DNA of 64,000 bases, taken from the NCBI RefSeq assembly GCF_019670005.1, contig NZ_AP019783.1:4180150-4244149 (forward strand), written 5' to 3'. The notes under the pieces are model-generated. The model saw only the letters and a list, made by a program, of their open reading frames with translations. It was not told the DNA's origin and searched no databases. Positions within the stretch are counted from its first letter, which is position 1. Every line of letters starts with the position of its first letter. The position numbers and the translations under genes are program-made. This DNA is from Methylomagnum ishizawai (GTDB taxonomy: Bacteria > Pseudomonadota > Gammaproteobacteria > Methylococcales > Methylococcaceae). This document shows, one piece after another, positions 1 to 9,151 of this stretch.

Positions 1-462
1 GTCAGCGTGCCCGGCACCGAGGAGCATTACAAGGAATCCGCCACCATCGAGGCCGGCGAGAACGCCCTGGTGATGGACACGCCGTTCGGGCGGCTGGGCC
101 TCACGGTGTGCTACGACCTCCGTTTCCCGGAACTATACCGGCAGATGTCCGCCGTCGGCATGGACATCCTGGCCGTGCCCTCGGCCTTCACCGCCCGCAC
201 CGGCGCGGCCCATTGGGAAATCCTGGTCCGCGCCCGCTCGGTCGAGAACCTGTGCTACACCATCGCGGCCAACCAGGGCGGTTTCCACCTGAATGGCCGC
301 GAAACCTACGGCAACAGCATGATCGTGGACCCCTGGGGCGTGGTCCTGGCCCGCCAAGCCCAGGGCGCGGGCGTGGTCCTGGCCGAATACGACCGCGACC
401 GCTTGGACAAGGTCCGCAGCGCCTTCCCGGCCCTGGAACACATCAAGCTCTTTTGCCGCTGA
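1..462 (+). CDS. Carbon-nitrogen hydrolase, Nit1/omega-amidase type (3' part)
   Basis: C-terminal part of a nitrilase-superfamily amidase; the reading frame is open to the left window edge, so the start lies outside. The catalytic-cysteine motif VCYDLRFPE is present, followed by the family-typical ARSVENLCY and [10 protein letters not shown] segments; the catalytic Glu and Lys would be upstream. The length after the cysteine fits a normal C-terminus. Members of this subfamily beside tldD in gammaproteobacteria are usually annotated as deaminated-glutathione amidase or omega-amidase (cytosolic repair of deaminated glutathione or oxo-acid amides). Family assignment is firm; exact substrate is inferred from context. 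Confidence 0.9.
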   Translation, partial: VSVPGTEEHYKESATIEAGENALVMDTPFGRLGLTVCYDLRFPELYRQMSAVGMDILAVPSAFTARTGAAHWEILVRARSVENLCYTIAANQGGFHLNGRETYGNSMIVDPWGVVLARQAQGAGVVLAEYDRDRLDKVRSAFPALEHIKLFCR

Positions 463-551
463 ATTCAAAGTGGCGCGTGGCGACGAGCGGCGAGCAAAGC
501 CCTCCCCTCCGCCCGCCACCCATCGCTAACCACCAACCAATCGCCACTCTC

Positions 552-1994
552 ATGCAAGACCCCATCGCCATCGCCCAATACACCCTCCTCGAACCCGCCG
601 GTCTCGCCGAGGGCGACCTCGACCGGGTCATGGGCCACCTGCTCGGCGCGAACGTGGACGCCGCCGATGTCTACCTGCAAAGCACCCGCTATGAATCCTG
701 GGCGCTGGAGGACGGCATCGTCAAGGAAGGCAGCCACAGCATCGAACAAGGAGCCGGGGTCCGCGCCGTGTCGGGCGAAAAGACCGGCTTCGCCTACAGC
801 GACGAGATCGCCCTCCCGACCCTGGTCGAAGCCGCCAAGAACGCCCGCGCCATCGCCCGGCTGGGCAACGAAGGCCAACGCGCCATCACCACGGTGGAAC
901 GCCCGCCCGCGCTTTATCTTCCCATCGATCCGCTGCAATCCCTGCCGGAAGAGGAAAAGATCGCCCTCCTCAAGCGGCTGGACCAGGAATGCCGCCAGCT
1001 CGACCCCAGGGTCGAACAGGTGTTCGTGAGCCTCACCGGCTGCCACGACGTGGTGATGGTGATCGGTCAGGACGGCGCGATGCACGGCGATGTGCGGCCC
1101 TTGGTGCGGCTCAATGTCAGCGTGATCGTGGAGCAGGACGGCCGGCGCGAACAAGGCAGTTGCGGCGGCGGCGGCCGCACCGATTACCGCGAATTCCTGG
1201 AAGGCGACCGGGCGTCCGGCTACGCCCGCGAAGCCGTGCGCCAAGCCCTGGTCAACCTCGAAGCCGAGGAAGCCCCGGCGGGCACCATGACCGTGGTGCT
1301 GGGTTCCGGCTGGCCGGGCATCCTGCTGCACGAAGCCATCGGCCACGGCCTCGAAGGCGATTTCAACCGCAAGGGCACTTCGGCCTTCTCGGGCCGGGTG
1401 GGCGAACGGGTGGCCTCGCCGCTCTGCACCGTGGTGGACGACGGCACCCTGCCCCAGCGGCGCGGTTCCCTCACTATCGACGACGAGGGCACACCGTCCC
1501 ACTGCACCACCCTGATCGAGAACGGCATCCTCAAGGGCTATATGCAGGACCGGCTCAACGCCCGGCTGATGGGGGTCGCGCCCACCGGCAATGGCCGCCG
1601 CGAGTCCTACGCCCATCTGCCCATGCCGCGCATGACCAACACCTACATGCTCCCAGGGCAGCACGACCCCGAGGAAATCCTGCGTTCGGTCAAGCACGGC
1701 CTGTACGCCAAGAATTTCGGCGGCGGGCAGGTGGATATCACTTCCGGCAAATTCGTGTTCTCGGCCAGCGAGGCGTATTTGATCGAGGATGGCAAGATCA
1801 CCCGCCCGGTGAAGGGCGCGACCCTGATCGGCAACGGTCCCGATGTGCTGACCCGCGTCAGCATGGTGGGCAACGACCTGGAACTCGATTTCGGCGTCGG
1901 CACCTGCGGCAAGGATGGGCAGAGCGTGCCGGTGGGCGTAGGCCAGCCAACCTTGCGGGTGGATGGGTTGACGGTGGGCGGGACCAGGGTTTGA
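552..1994 (+). CDS. tldD: Metalloprotease TldD
   Basis: Subunit of the TldD/TldE heterodimeric zinc metalloprotease, which trims unfolded peptides (for example the leader of microcin B17) in the cytoplasm. The 480-residue product matches the usual TldD length. The zinc site HEAIGH lies mid-protein, and a glycine-rich C-terminal stretch with GTCGKDGQ is typical. I chose the ATG at 552 because it gives the family N-terminus (MQDPIAIAQ); the frame stays open upstream but codes for nothing recognisable. The partner pmbA follows 94 bases downstream on the same strand, so the two are probably co-expressed. Confidence 0.95.
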   Translation: MQDPIAIAQYTLLEPAGLAEGDLDRVMGHLLGANVDAADVYLQSTRYESWALEDGIVKEGSHSIEQGAGVRAVSGEKTGFAYSDEIALPTLVEAAKNARAIARLGNEGQRAITTVERPPALYLPIDPLQSLPEEEKIALLKRLDQECRQLDPRVEQVFVSLTGCHDVVMVIGQDGAMHGDVRPLVRLNVSVIVEQDGRREQGSCGGGGRTDYREFLEGDRASGYAREAVRQALVNLEAEEAPAGTMTVVLGSGWPGILLHEAIGHGLEGDFNRKGTSAFSGRVGERVASPLCTVVDDGTLPQRRGSLTIDDEGTPSHCTTLIENGILKGYMQDRLNARLMGVAPTGNGRRESYAHLPMPRMTNTYMLPGQHDPEEILRSVKHGLYAKNFGGGQVDITSGKFVFSASEAYLIEDGKITRPVKGATLIGNGPDVLTRVSMVGNDLELDFGVGTCGKDGQSVPVGVGQPTLRVDGLTVGGTRV

Positions 1995-2088
1995 GCCTCC
2001 AAAGCGTATAACCCAGGAATAACCCCCCGCTTTTCGACCCAGCCAAGCAAGCACGCACGCACGAAGATCAATTTCACCAGGAGTCCCC

Positions 2089-3453
2089 GTGTCCAACCTA
2101 CCCGCATCCACCCAAGCCCAACTCGCCCACCTCGAATCCCTGGTCGCCGACTGCCTGGAAGAAGCCGCCAAGCAAGGCGCGACCGGCACCGAGGCCGGGG
2201 TCAGCATCGAACTGGGCCTCTCCGTCACCGCCCGCATGGGCGAGGTGGAAACCGTCGAACACCACCGCAGCCGCGGCCTGGGGCTGACGGTCTACATCGG
2301 CCAGCGCAAAGGCTCGGCCAGCACCACCGACCTCAGCCGCGAGGCCATGCGCGAGACGGTCGAAGCCGCCGTCCGCATCGCCCGCTACGCCGCCGAGGAC
2401 GCATACTCGGGGCTTCCCGACCAGGACATGTTGGCGACCGAATTCCCCGACCTCGATGTCTACCACCCTTGGGAACCCGACGCCGAAACCGCCATCGGCA
2501 TCGCCGTCGCCTGCGAGGACGCCGCCCGCGGCTACCATCCCGATATCGCCAACTCCGAGGGCGCGAGCCTCAACACCTTCCAAGGGGTGCGGGTGATGGG
2601 CAACAGCCTCGGGTTCCTGCACGGCTACGCTTCCAGCCGCCACAGCCTGAGTTGCTCGGTCATCGGCGAGCGCGGCGAGGAAATGCAACGCGACGACTGG
2701 TGGACCGTGGCCCGCGACGCCCGCGACCTCGAAGCCCCCGAGGCCGTGGGCCGCAAGGCGGCGGAACGCGCCATCCGCAAACTCGGCTCGCGCACGCTGA
2801 CCACCCGGCAATGTCCCGTGATCTACGCGGCGGATATCGCCTCCACCCTGCTCGGGCATTTCATCGGGGCCATCCGCGGCGGCAACCTGTACCGCAAATC
2901 CTCGTTCCTGCTGGACCATCTGGGCAAGCGGGTCTTCCCGGACTTCGTGTGCATCCGCGAAGAGCCGCATCTCATCAAGGCTTTGGGCAGCATCCCCTAC
3001 GACGCCGAGGGCGTCCGCACCGTGCCGCACGACCTGGTGAGCGCGGGCATCCTGGAATCCTACGTCCTCAGCACCTACTCGGCCCGCAAGCTCGGCATGA
3101 AAACCACCGGCAACGCGGGCGGCGTGCATAACCTCGTCATACAGCCGGGCGAACTGGACCTCGCGGCACTCTTGGCGCGGATGGGCACGGGACTGCTCGT
3201 CACCGATCTGATGGGCCAGGGCGTGAACCTGGTGACGGGGGATTATTCGCGCGGGGCGGCGGGATTCTGGGTCGAGAACGGCGTCATCCAATACCCGGTC
3301 GAGGAAATCACCATCGCCGGGAACCTGCGCGACATGTTCCTCGGGATACAAGCGGTGGGGAGCGACGTGGATTTGCGCGGCAATACCCGGACCGGCTCGA
3401 TCCTGATCGATAAAATGACGGTGGCCGGCGGCCAGGATAGCTCCGCCGAATAA
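2089..3453 (+). CDS. pmbA: Metalloprotease PmbA/TldE
   Basis: Second subunit of the TldD/TldE protease. The 454-residue product is homologous to TldD but lacks the HExxxH zinc motif, as expected for the non-catalytic partner; family landmarks include VYIGQRKGSAS near the N-terminus and TGNAGGVHN in the C-terminal half. It begins with GTG, preceded by CAGGAG at a suitable distance. It probably cooperates with the tldD product encoded just upstream. The assignment is firm. Confidence 0.95.
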   Translation: MSNLPASTQAQLAHLESLVADCLEEAAKQGATGTEAGVSIELGLSVTARMGEVETVEHHRSRGLGLTVYIGQRKGSASTTDLSREAMRETVEAAVRIARYAAEDAYSGLPDQDMLATEFPDLDVYHPWEPDAETAIGIAVACEDAARGYHPDIANSEGASLNTFQGVRVMGNSLGFLHGYASSRHSLSCSVIGERGEEMQRDDWWTVARDARDLEAPEAVGRKAAERAIRKLGSRTLTTRQCPVIYAADIASTLLGHFIGAIRGGNLYRKSSFLLDHLGKRVFPDFVCIREEPHLIKALGSIPYDAEGVRTVPHDLVSAGILESYVLSTYSARKLGMKTTGNAGGVHNLVIQPGELDLAALLARMGTGLLVTDLMGQGVNLVTGDYSRGAAGFWVENGVIQYPVEEITIAGNLRDMFLGIQAVGSDVDLRGNTRTGSILIDKMTVAGGQDSSAE

Positions 3454-3565
3454 CGCCCGGACCCGGAGACTCGCCGTCGGCGGTTTCACCGGCCTGTTAC
3501 CCGCCACCGTTATATTCGGGGCGGTATCAAAATAATCCTGTATGGTTTTTGGGGGAGCCCCTGCC

Positions 3566-3850
3566 GTGAACGCCGAAATCTACGATCCGATTCCCGCCAC
3601 CCTGTTCCGGCAACTGATGCCCTTCTCGCCCGAATCCACCGCGGGCGGCTGGGACGGGTTGTTCCGGGCCATTCCATTCTTGCAAGCGCGATATCCGGGG
3701 ACGGTGTTCCGCCGCCAGCCTTATCACCATGTCGATCTGGCGCGAAAACGGGTGGGACTACTGTTCGTGGAGGAACTATCGGAGCGGCTGTATTTCGTGT
3801 TCGATATGGAATCCGCCGAACCGCCGCCGCTTTCCGAATATCCCGCCTAA
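3566..3850 (+). CDS. Small conserved-looking hypothetical protein
   Basis: Product of about 94 residues with no signal peptide or membrane segment; I do not recognise a family. It is rich in aromatic residues and prolines (FRQLMPFSPE, FRRQPYHHVD) and ends in an acidic, proline-rich tail. The GTG at 3566 is preferred over the ATG at 3542 because GGGGGAG at 3551-3557 is a good ribosome binding site for it. It lies 10 bases upstream of the flavoprotein gene at 3861, suggesting one transcript with that gene and the ELM1-like gene. Codon use looks like its neighbours. Confidence 0.6.
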   Translation: MNAEIYDPIPATLFRQLMPFSPESTAGGWDGLFRAIPFLQARYPGTVFRRQPYHHVDLARKRVGLLFVEELSERLYFVFDMESAEPPPLSEYPA

Positions 3851-3860
3851 ACCGCGCTCC

Positions 3861-4868
3861 ATGGAACCTACCCGGCCTCCGGCGGATAGCGTCGCCATCC
3901 TGGGCTGCGGCGCGGCGGGGCTGTCCTGCGCCCTGTGGCTGAAACACCTGGGATTCCGGCCCGTATTGATCGATCCCGGCGCGGCACCCGGCGGGCAATT
4001 GTTGCGCCTCGACCGGGTGAATCGCTGGGTGCTGGGCTTGCCGGGGCAGACCGGGCCGGAACTGGCCGCGCGCTATGCCGGGCATGTCCGGGACGAAGGC
4101 ATCGAACCCTGGCTGGGCCGCCGCGTGGTGGCGGTCGCGGCGGCGGGCGGCGGGTTCCGGCTGGACCTGGACGGCCCGGCGGGACGGGAAAACCTGTCGG
4201 TCCGCGCCCTGGTTGTCGCCACCGGCCTCAGGCCCAGGAGCCGCGAAGTGCTGGACCCCATCCCCGGCGGCGGCGCGGCACACGAAAGCGGACGGGTGTC
4301 CTATTTCCCGCTGGACCATCTGGACCCGGCCTTGGCGCAGCCCGGCCTGCGGGCGGCGGTGCTGGGCGGCGGCGACAACGCCTATTGCACCGCCCTGGAC
4401 CTGGCCGGTCGCGCCGCCCAGGTCCATTTGCTGCTGCGCGGCCAGCCCAGGGCGCAAGCCCGCTTCCAGGCCGAAGTCCGGGCGTTGGCCGGGCGGGGCG
4501 GGTTAGCCGAACATCCCGGCGCCACCCTCGACGCCTTCCAAATCACCACCGACGGCATCGCCATCGATTTCCACCGGGAAGGCCGACAGCACCACATCGA
4601 AGTGGACCGCATATTCGTGCGGGCGGGGCTGGTCCCCAACACCGATTTCCCCGCCGCGCTCGGTCCCTTGGCCCGGCTGGACCTGGACGCCGAAGGCTAT
4701 GTGCGGGTGGATGCGCAACGCCGCGCCTCCCAGCCCGGCGTCTACGCCATCGGCGATGTCGCCAATCCGGCCCTGCCCGCCGTGGTCGCCGCCATCGCCG
4801 ACGGCGCGATGGCGGCGCGGACCCTCGCGCTGGACCTCACGGCCCCTAGCCCCCCGACCTCCCCATGA
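3861..4868 (+). CDS. NAD(P)/FAD-dependent oxidoreductase, thioredoxin-reductase fold, no CxxC
   Basis: Flavoprotein of 335 residues with an N-terminal FAD Rossmann motif (GCGAAGLSCA), a second dinucleotide motif (LGGGDNAY) for NAD(P)H, and the C-terminal GVYAIGDVA flavin-contact motif. Order and length match the thioredoxin reductase / ferredoxin-NADP reductase type 2 group. The redox-active CxxC of true thioredoxin reductase is absent where it should lie between the two Rossmann halves, so a dithiol mechanism is unlikely. The ATG at 3861 gives the expected short lead to the FAD motif. Its stop overlaps the next start (ATGA at 4865-4868), indicating coupling to the ELM1-like gene. The electron acceptor is unknown. 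Confidence 0.85.
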   Translation: MEPTRPPADSVAILGCGAAGLSCALWLKHLGFRPVLIDPGAAPGGQLLRLDRVNRWVLGLPGQTGPELAARYAGHVRDEGIEPWLGRRVVAVAAAGGGFRLDLDGPAGRENLSVRALVVATGLRPRSREVLDPIPGGGAAHESGRVSYFPLDHLDPALAQPGLRAAVLGGGDNAYCTALDLAGRAAQVHLLLRGQPRAQARFQAEVRALAGRGGLAEHPGATLDAFQITTDGIAIDFHREGRQHHIEVDRIFVRAGLVPNTDFPAALGPLARLDLDAEGYVRVDAQRRASQPGVYAIGDVANPALPAVVAAIADGAMAARTLALDLTAPSPPTSP

Positions 4869-5887
4869 GCAAACCCATCCAGCCCCCCGCCCCGCCCGCC
4901 GCCGAACCGCTGGTCTGGGTCTTGGACAGCGCCTATACCGGCGAACTCGGTGCCCGCGTCGGCGTGGCCGAACGCCTGGGCTACGGCTATGACACCATCC
5001 CGCTCCCCGGCACCGACGCGGCGGCATACGCCCGGATGCTCAGGGCGCGCTACCAACTCGCCTGCGGGGCGGGGGGCGAACGGTCCCTGGTGCTGTTGAG
5101 CGGCACCGGCGAAGATACCCTCGGCCCCGTCGCCGACCTCCGGCACGACTTCGATGGCCGCCTGCTGAACGTCTTCCTGGCTTCGATCCTACCGGACCCG
5201 CCCGATCCGCGGCTCCACGAATACGACCTGATCGCCTCGCCACAAATCCAGGGCGACAAGGTCGTGACCACCTTGGGCGTCGCCCATAAGCTCAACCCGG
5301 CGCGGTTGGAAGCGGCGCGGCGGGCGCACGCCGACAGGTTCGCGGGACTGGAACGGCCCCTGGTGGGCTTGCTGGTGGGCGGGAACACCCGTTATTGCGC
5401 GGGCTTCGACGTGGCGCACGCCCAGGCGCTGGGCCGCAAGACGCGGCGGGTGGTGGAATCCCTGGGCGGAAGCCTGGTGGCGACCAACAGCCGCCGCACC
5501 CCGGCGGACGCCTGGGCGGCGCTGTTGGCGGAATTCGACGGCCTGGATCGCCGTTGCTTCGACTGGCGGCAGGACCCCGGACTGTATCCGGCCCTGCTGG
5601 CGGAGGGCGATGTGTTCATCGCCACCGGGGATTCGATCTCGATGTGTTCCGAGGCCAGCCATACCGGCAAACCCTTGTTGGTGGACCTGGCCGAGAGCGC
5701 CACCGAAAGTTTCCACCGCGCCATCGTCGGCAAGTTGCTCGAATATGGCGCGGCCCGGCATCTGGACGGCGGTTTCGAGCCCTGGACCTATACGCCGCCC
5801 GACCCGGCGGGGGCGGTGGCGGCGGCGATCCAGGAATTGTTGGACCGGAAGGCGCCCCGCGTGCTTCAGGCGGAGAAGGCCCGATAG
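4865..5887 (+). CDS. ELM1/GtrOC1-like protein (DUF1022)
   Basis: 340-residue protein of the mitochondrial-fission ELM1-like family, common in bacteria and plants and built like a GT-B glycosyltransferase. Visible landmarks are the N-terminal LVWVLDSAYTGELG, the central LVGLLVGGNTRY, the TNSRRTP motif and the C-terminal ATGDSISMCSEA segment. The bacterial function is not settled; proximity to a large glycan cluster fits a glycan-related role, but that is inference. The start overlaps the stop of the flavoprotein gene (ATGA). The 3' end overlaps the convergent glycosyltransferase gene by 22 bases. Confidence 0.85.
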   Translation: MSKPIQPPAPPAAEPLVWVLDSAYTGELGARVGVAERLGYGYDTIPLPGTDAAAYARMLRARYQLACGAGGERSLVLLSGTGEDTLGPVADLRHDFDGRLLNVFLASILPDPPDPRLHEYDLIASPQIQGDKVVTTLGVAHKLNPARLEAARRAHADRFAGLERPLVGLLVGGNTRYCAGFDVAHAQALGRKTRRVVESLGGSLVATNSRRTPADAWAALLAEFDGLDRRCFDWRQDPGLYPALLAEGDVFIATGDSISMCSEASHTGKPLLVDLAESATESFHRAIVGKLLEYGAARHLDGGFEPWTYTPPDPAGAVAAAIQELLDRKAPRVLQAEKAR

Positions 5888-6981
5888 ACCGCCAAGGTCT
5901 CCGCCACGATCCGCTCCACCGCGAACTCCGCTTCGGCGATTTCCCGCCCGCGCCGTCCCATCCGCCGCCGCGAGCCGGGATCGGCGATGAGTGCCCGCAA
6001 GGCTTCCGCCAAGGCCGCCCCGTCCCGGGCCGGGACCAACAACCCGTTATCGCCCGCCGCCACCACTTCCCGGCAACCGGGGGTGTCGGTGGTGACGATG
6101 GCCCGCCCGGCGGCGGCGGCCTCGATCAAAGCCTTGGGCAAGCCCTCGCGGTAGGACGGCAGGCAGACGATATGGGCCTCGGCCAACACCTCCGGCATAT
6201 CCCCGCGCCGCCCCCAGCACTCCACCGCGCCTTCCTCGGCCCAGGCTTCGAGTTGTTCCTGTGGCACGCTGGCGGGATTCTCGGGGTCGGGGTCGCCGAC
6301 CAGGGCGAACCGCGCCGCCACGCCCGCGGCCTTCAATTGCCGCGCCGCCGCCACGAATTCGCCCACGCCCTTGGTCCATAGCATCCGGGCCGGCAACACC
6401 ACCAAGGGCACGCCCTCCGCTTCCGGCCTGGGGCTGAACACGGCCAAATCCACCCCGGCCCCGCGTATCCGGTGCAAACGCCCGGATTCCACGCCCAAGG
6501 CCAACACCTGGGCCGCGTCGTCCGGGTTCTCGACGATCACCCGCCCCGCCGCCAACAACCGCCCCAAGGTCCAGCGCACCCCAGGCCGCAACAGCCGGGC
6601 CTGGGCGCTGTCGGCGGTGAACAGCCAGCCCAGCCCGGCCATGTAGTTGACGATGGCGGGGGTATTGGCGATGCGGGCGGCGAGCGTGCCGTAGACCATC
6701 GGCTTCATGGCGACATGGTGGGCCAGGTCGGGGCGCAGGCGGCGATACAGCCGGACCAGGCCGAACAGCAATTTGAATTCCGCCAGCGGATTCATACCAC
6801 GCCGCGACAGGTCGAGCGGCACCAGCTTCGCCCCGGTGGCCTCGATCATCGCGCCATGCCCGCGCACACGGGTCGCGACATGCACTTCGTAGCCCGCCCG
6901 CTGCGCGGCGGCGATCTGCGGCAGCCAGTGCGAACAGACGAACCAATCTTCCGTGCAGAAGAACAACAGCCGCCGGTTCAA
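5866..6981 (-). CDS. Glycosyltransferase family 4
   Basis: 371-residue GT-B glycosyltransferase that probably adds a sugar from a nucleotide donor to a lipid-linked glycan on the cytoplasmic face. The C-terminal Glycos_transf_1 domain carries the EX7E motif (YREGLPKALIEAAAAG). The N-terminus (LLFFCTEDWFVCSHW) resembles the glycosyltransferase group next to asnB in exopolysaccharide loci. I place the start at a TTG (6979-6981) that overlaps the asnB stop as TTGA, with GGGAGG seven bases upstream; no ATG gives a complete N-terminus. It is the last gene of the polysaccharide operon. Donor and acceptor are unknown. Confidence 0.85.
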   Translation of the reverse strand: MNRRLLFFCTEDWFVCSHWLPQIAAAQRAGYEVHVATRVRGHGAMIEATGAKLVPLDLSRRGMNPLAEFKLLFGLVRLYRRLRPDLAHHVAMKPMVYGTLAARIANTPAIVNYMAGLGWLFTADSAQARLLRPGVRWTLGRLLAAGRVIVENPDDAAQVLALGVESGRLHRIRGAGVDLAVFSPRPEAEGVPLVVLPARMLWTKGVGEFVAAARQLKAAGVAARFALVGDPDPENPASVPQEQLEAWAEEGAVECWGRRGDMPEVLAEAHIVCLPSYREGLPKALIEAAAAGRAIVTTDTPGCREVVAAGDNGLLVPARDGAALAEALRALIADPGSRRRMGRRGREIAEAEFAVERIVAETLAVYRAFSA

Positions 6982-8987
6982 GGATTGGCCTCCCGCCACG
7001 CCTGGAACATCAGCACATCCCACAGGTAATAAGACCAATCGCGCCGCCCCGCGAGATGCTGCGTCCACTTCTCGTGGACCAGCGCGGCATTGAAATAACC
7101 TTCCTGTTTCAGGCGCTTGCGGTCGAGCAGCGCCCCGGCCCAGTCCTTGAGCGGGCCGCGCAACCACTGATCGATGGGCACGCCGAAGCCCATCTTGGGC
7201 CGGTCCATCAACTCCTTGGGGACGTAGCGGTACAAGACCTGCCGCAAGGGCCATTTGCCCACGCCATCGCGCAGTTTCATCGACGCCGGCAGGCTCCAGG
7301 CGAATTCCACCACCCGGTGATCGAGCAAGGGCACCCGCGTCTCCAGGCTCACGCCCATGGCGGCGCGGTCCACCTTCACCAAAATATCGTCCGGCAGGTA
7401 ACTCACGGTATCGAGGAACATCATGCGATGCTCGAACTCGCGCAAGCGCGGCCATTGCGCCGGATCGTCCAGCACCGTCCCCGGCTCTGCCGCGCCGCGC
7501 ACCACGCGGGCCGGTTCCTTCCATTGCGAAACCAGTTCCCGGTAAACCTCCTCCGGCTGCCGCGCCCGGAACAGCAGGGCCAGCTTGCGGAGCTTGTCGC
7601 CGGGCGTCGCGGCCCGCAGCCCCCCCGGCAGCGCGAACCCCACCCCCCGGAACAAGGCATCCCACCAATGCGGCGGCACCACGGTCGCGGCGGCGGCGAC
7701 CGCGGCCCGGACAGGCGATGGCACATAGCCGATCCGCCGCCACACATTCACCGCCGAGGGATAGCGGGCATAGCCACAGAACACCTCGTCGCCACCATCG
7801 CCCGACAGGCTCACCGTGACCTGCCCACGGGCCAGTTGCGATACCAGGAAGGTGGGAATCTGCGAAGAATCGGCGAACGGCTCGTCGTACAGGGTCGGCA
7901 GATTGGGAATCACCGCCATGGCTTGTTCGGGGGTGACATAGAGTTCGGTATGGTCGGTGCCCAGGTGCGCGGCCACGGCCTTGGCGTGTCCGGCCTCGTT
8001 GTAGCCGGTTTCGTGGAAACCGATGCTGAAGGTCCGCACCGGCCGGGATGATTGCGCCTGCATCAGGGCCACCACGGTCGAGGAATCGAAACCGCCCGAC
8101 AAGAACGCGCCCAAGGGCACATCGGCCAGCATCTGCCCGGCCACCGCTTGCCGCAGCAGGCCATCCAGGGTTTCGACCGCCTCGGCCCCGGTCCCGGCGA
8201 AGGGCTGCATCTGGCCGCGCAAAGCCACATCGCGGGCGCTCCAATACGACACCGGCACGCCCTCCTGGCGGCGGGCGCTCAGGGCGATGAAGGTGCCGGG
8301 CGGGAGTTTCTTGATGCCTTGGTAGATGGTGTAGGGGGCCGGGATATAGCCATACCGCAGCAGCAAGCTCAGGGCGGAACGGTCGATTTCGGCCTTGAAG
8401 GCGGGATGCGGCTTGAACGCCTTGAGTTCCGAGCCGAACAGCAACATCCCGTCCTGCCAACCGTAATACAGCGGTTTTTCGCCCAGCCGGTCGCGGGCCA
8501 GGTACAACACCCGGTCATGCCGGTCCCACAACGCGAAGGCGAACATACCCACGCATCGCTTCAGCGCCTCGCCCACGCCCCAGGCTTCCACCGCCGCCAA
8601 CAGGGTTTCGGTATCGGAATGGCCGCGCCAACCCGCCTTGGCCGGGATGGCGAACGCCTCGGCGGGCGCGTCGAACAAGGGATGGTCCGGTACCATCCCC
8701 CCGCCCTCCAGTTCCCGGCGCAAGTCCAGGTGGTTGTAGATTTCCCCGTTGAACGCCACCACGTAGCGCCCTCCCCGCGACAGCATGGGCTGGTGCCCCG
8801 CCGCCGACAAATCGAGGATGGACAAACGCCGGTGGCCCAGCGCCAAACCGGAAAAGGCGTCGGTCCACACCCCGCCATCGTCGGGACCGCGATGGACCAG
8901 GGTAGCGGCCATGCGGCCCGCGATGGCGGCCAAGTCCTCGGCGGAGGTGTTTTCGGAACGGTCCAGGAAGCCGGCGAATCCGCACAT
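6978..8987 (-). CDS. asnB: Asparagine synthase (glutamine-hydrolysing)
   Basis: 669-residue amidotransferase. The N-terminus MCGFAGF supplies the class-II glutaminase nucleophile Cys2; the synthetase half carries the ATP-pyrophosphatase loop SGGFDSS and SLSGDGGDE. The family makes asparagine from aspartate, but AsnB homologues embedded in O-antigen and exopolysaccharide loci are thought to amidate sugar acids or related acceptors. Here it lies between glycosyltransferase genes in a co-directional run, favouring a glycan-modifying role (inference). Length is normal for this subgroup (about 630-670). The 164-base gap to the upstream gene is the largest inside the operon, so a secondary promoter is possible. 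Confidence 0.93.
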   Translation of the reverse strand: MCGFAGFLDRSENTSAEDLAAIAGRMAATLVHRGPDDGGVWTDAFSGLALGHRRLSILDLSAAGHQPMLSRGGRYVVAFNGEIYNHLDLRRELEGGGMVPDHPLFDAPAEAFAIPAKAGWRGHSDTETLLAAVEAWGVGEALKRCVGMFAFALWDRHDRVLYLARDRLGEKPLYYGWQDGMLLFGSELKAFKPHPAFKAEIDRSALSLLLRYGYIPAPYTIYQGIKKLPPGTFIALSARRQEGVPVSYWSARDVALRGQMQPFAGTGAEAVETLDGLLRQAVAGQMLADVPLGAFLSGGFDSSTVVALMQAQSSRPVRTFSIGFHETGYNEAGHAKAVAAHLGTDHTELYVTPEQAMAVIPNLPTLYDEPFADSSQIPTFLVSQLARGQVTVSLSGDGGDEVFCGYARYPSAVNVWRRIGYVPSPVRAAVAAAATVVPPHWWDALFRGVGFALPGGLRAATPGDKLRKLALLFRARQPEEVYRELVSQWKEPARVVRGAAEPGTVLDDPAQWPRLREFEHRMMFLDTVSYLPDDILVKVDRAAMGVSLETRVPLLDHRVVEFAWSLPASMKLRDGVGKWPLRQVLYRYVPKELMDRPKMGFGVPIDQWLRGPLKDWAGALLDRKRLKQEGYFNAALVHEKWTQHLAGRRDWSYYLWDVLMFQAWREANP

Positions 8988-9151
8988 GGAAGGTTGCTCT
9001 CGTTAGATGGTTGAGGAGGGGAAAGCGATGGGGCTGTCGGTGTTTGGGCGTTCAAAGCTGGCTGTGGATTGGGGGGCGGCTGGGCGTATTCCAAAGCAAG
9101 CGTTGGACTCCAACCGATGCGCCACGACCGCACACCCACCCCGGAAATGCT

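Noticed and set aside
108-551. Upstream extension of tldD to 108
   Set aside because: It overlaps the amidase in another frame and adds a proline/arginine-rich segment not found in TldD; ATG 552 gives the family N-terminus.
465-2237. Long minus-strand open frame opposite tldD
   Set aside because: Antisense shadow of tldD in GC-rich DNA; composition is low-complexity (Gly, Ala, His, Val) with no domain, while the plus strand encodes complete TldD.
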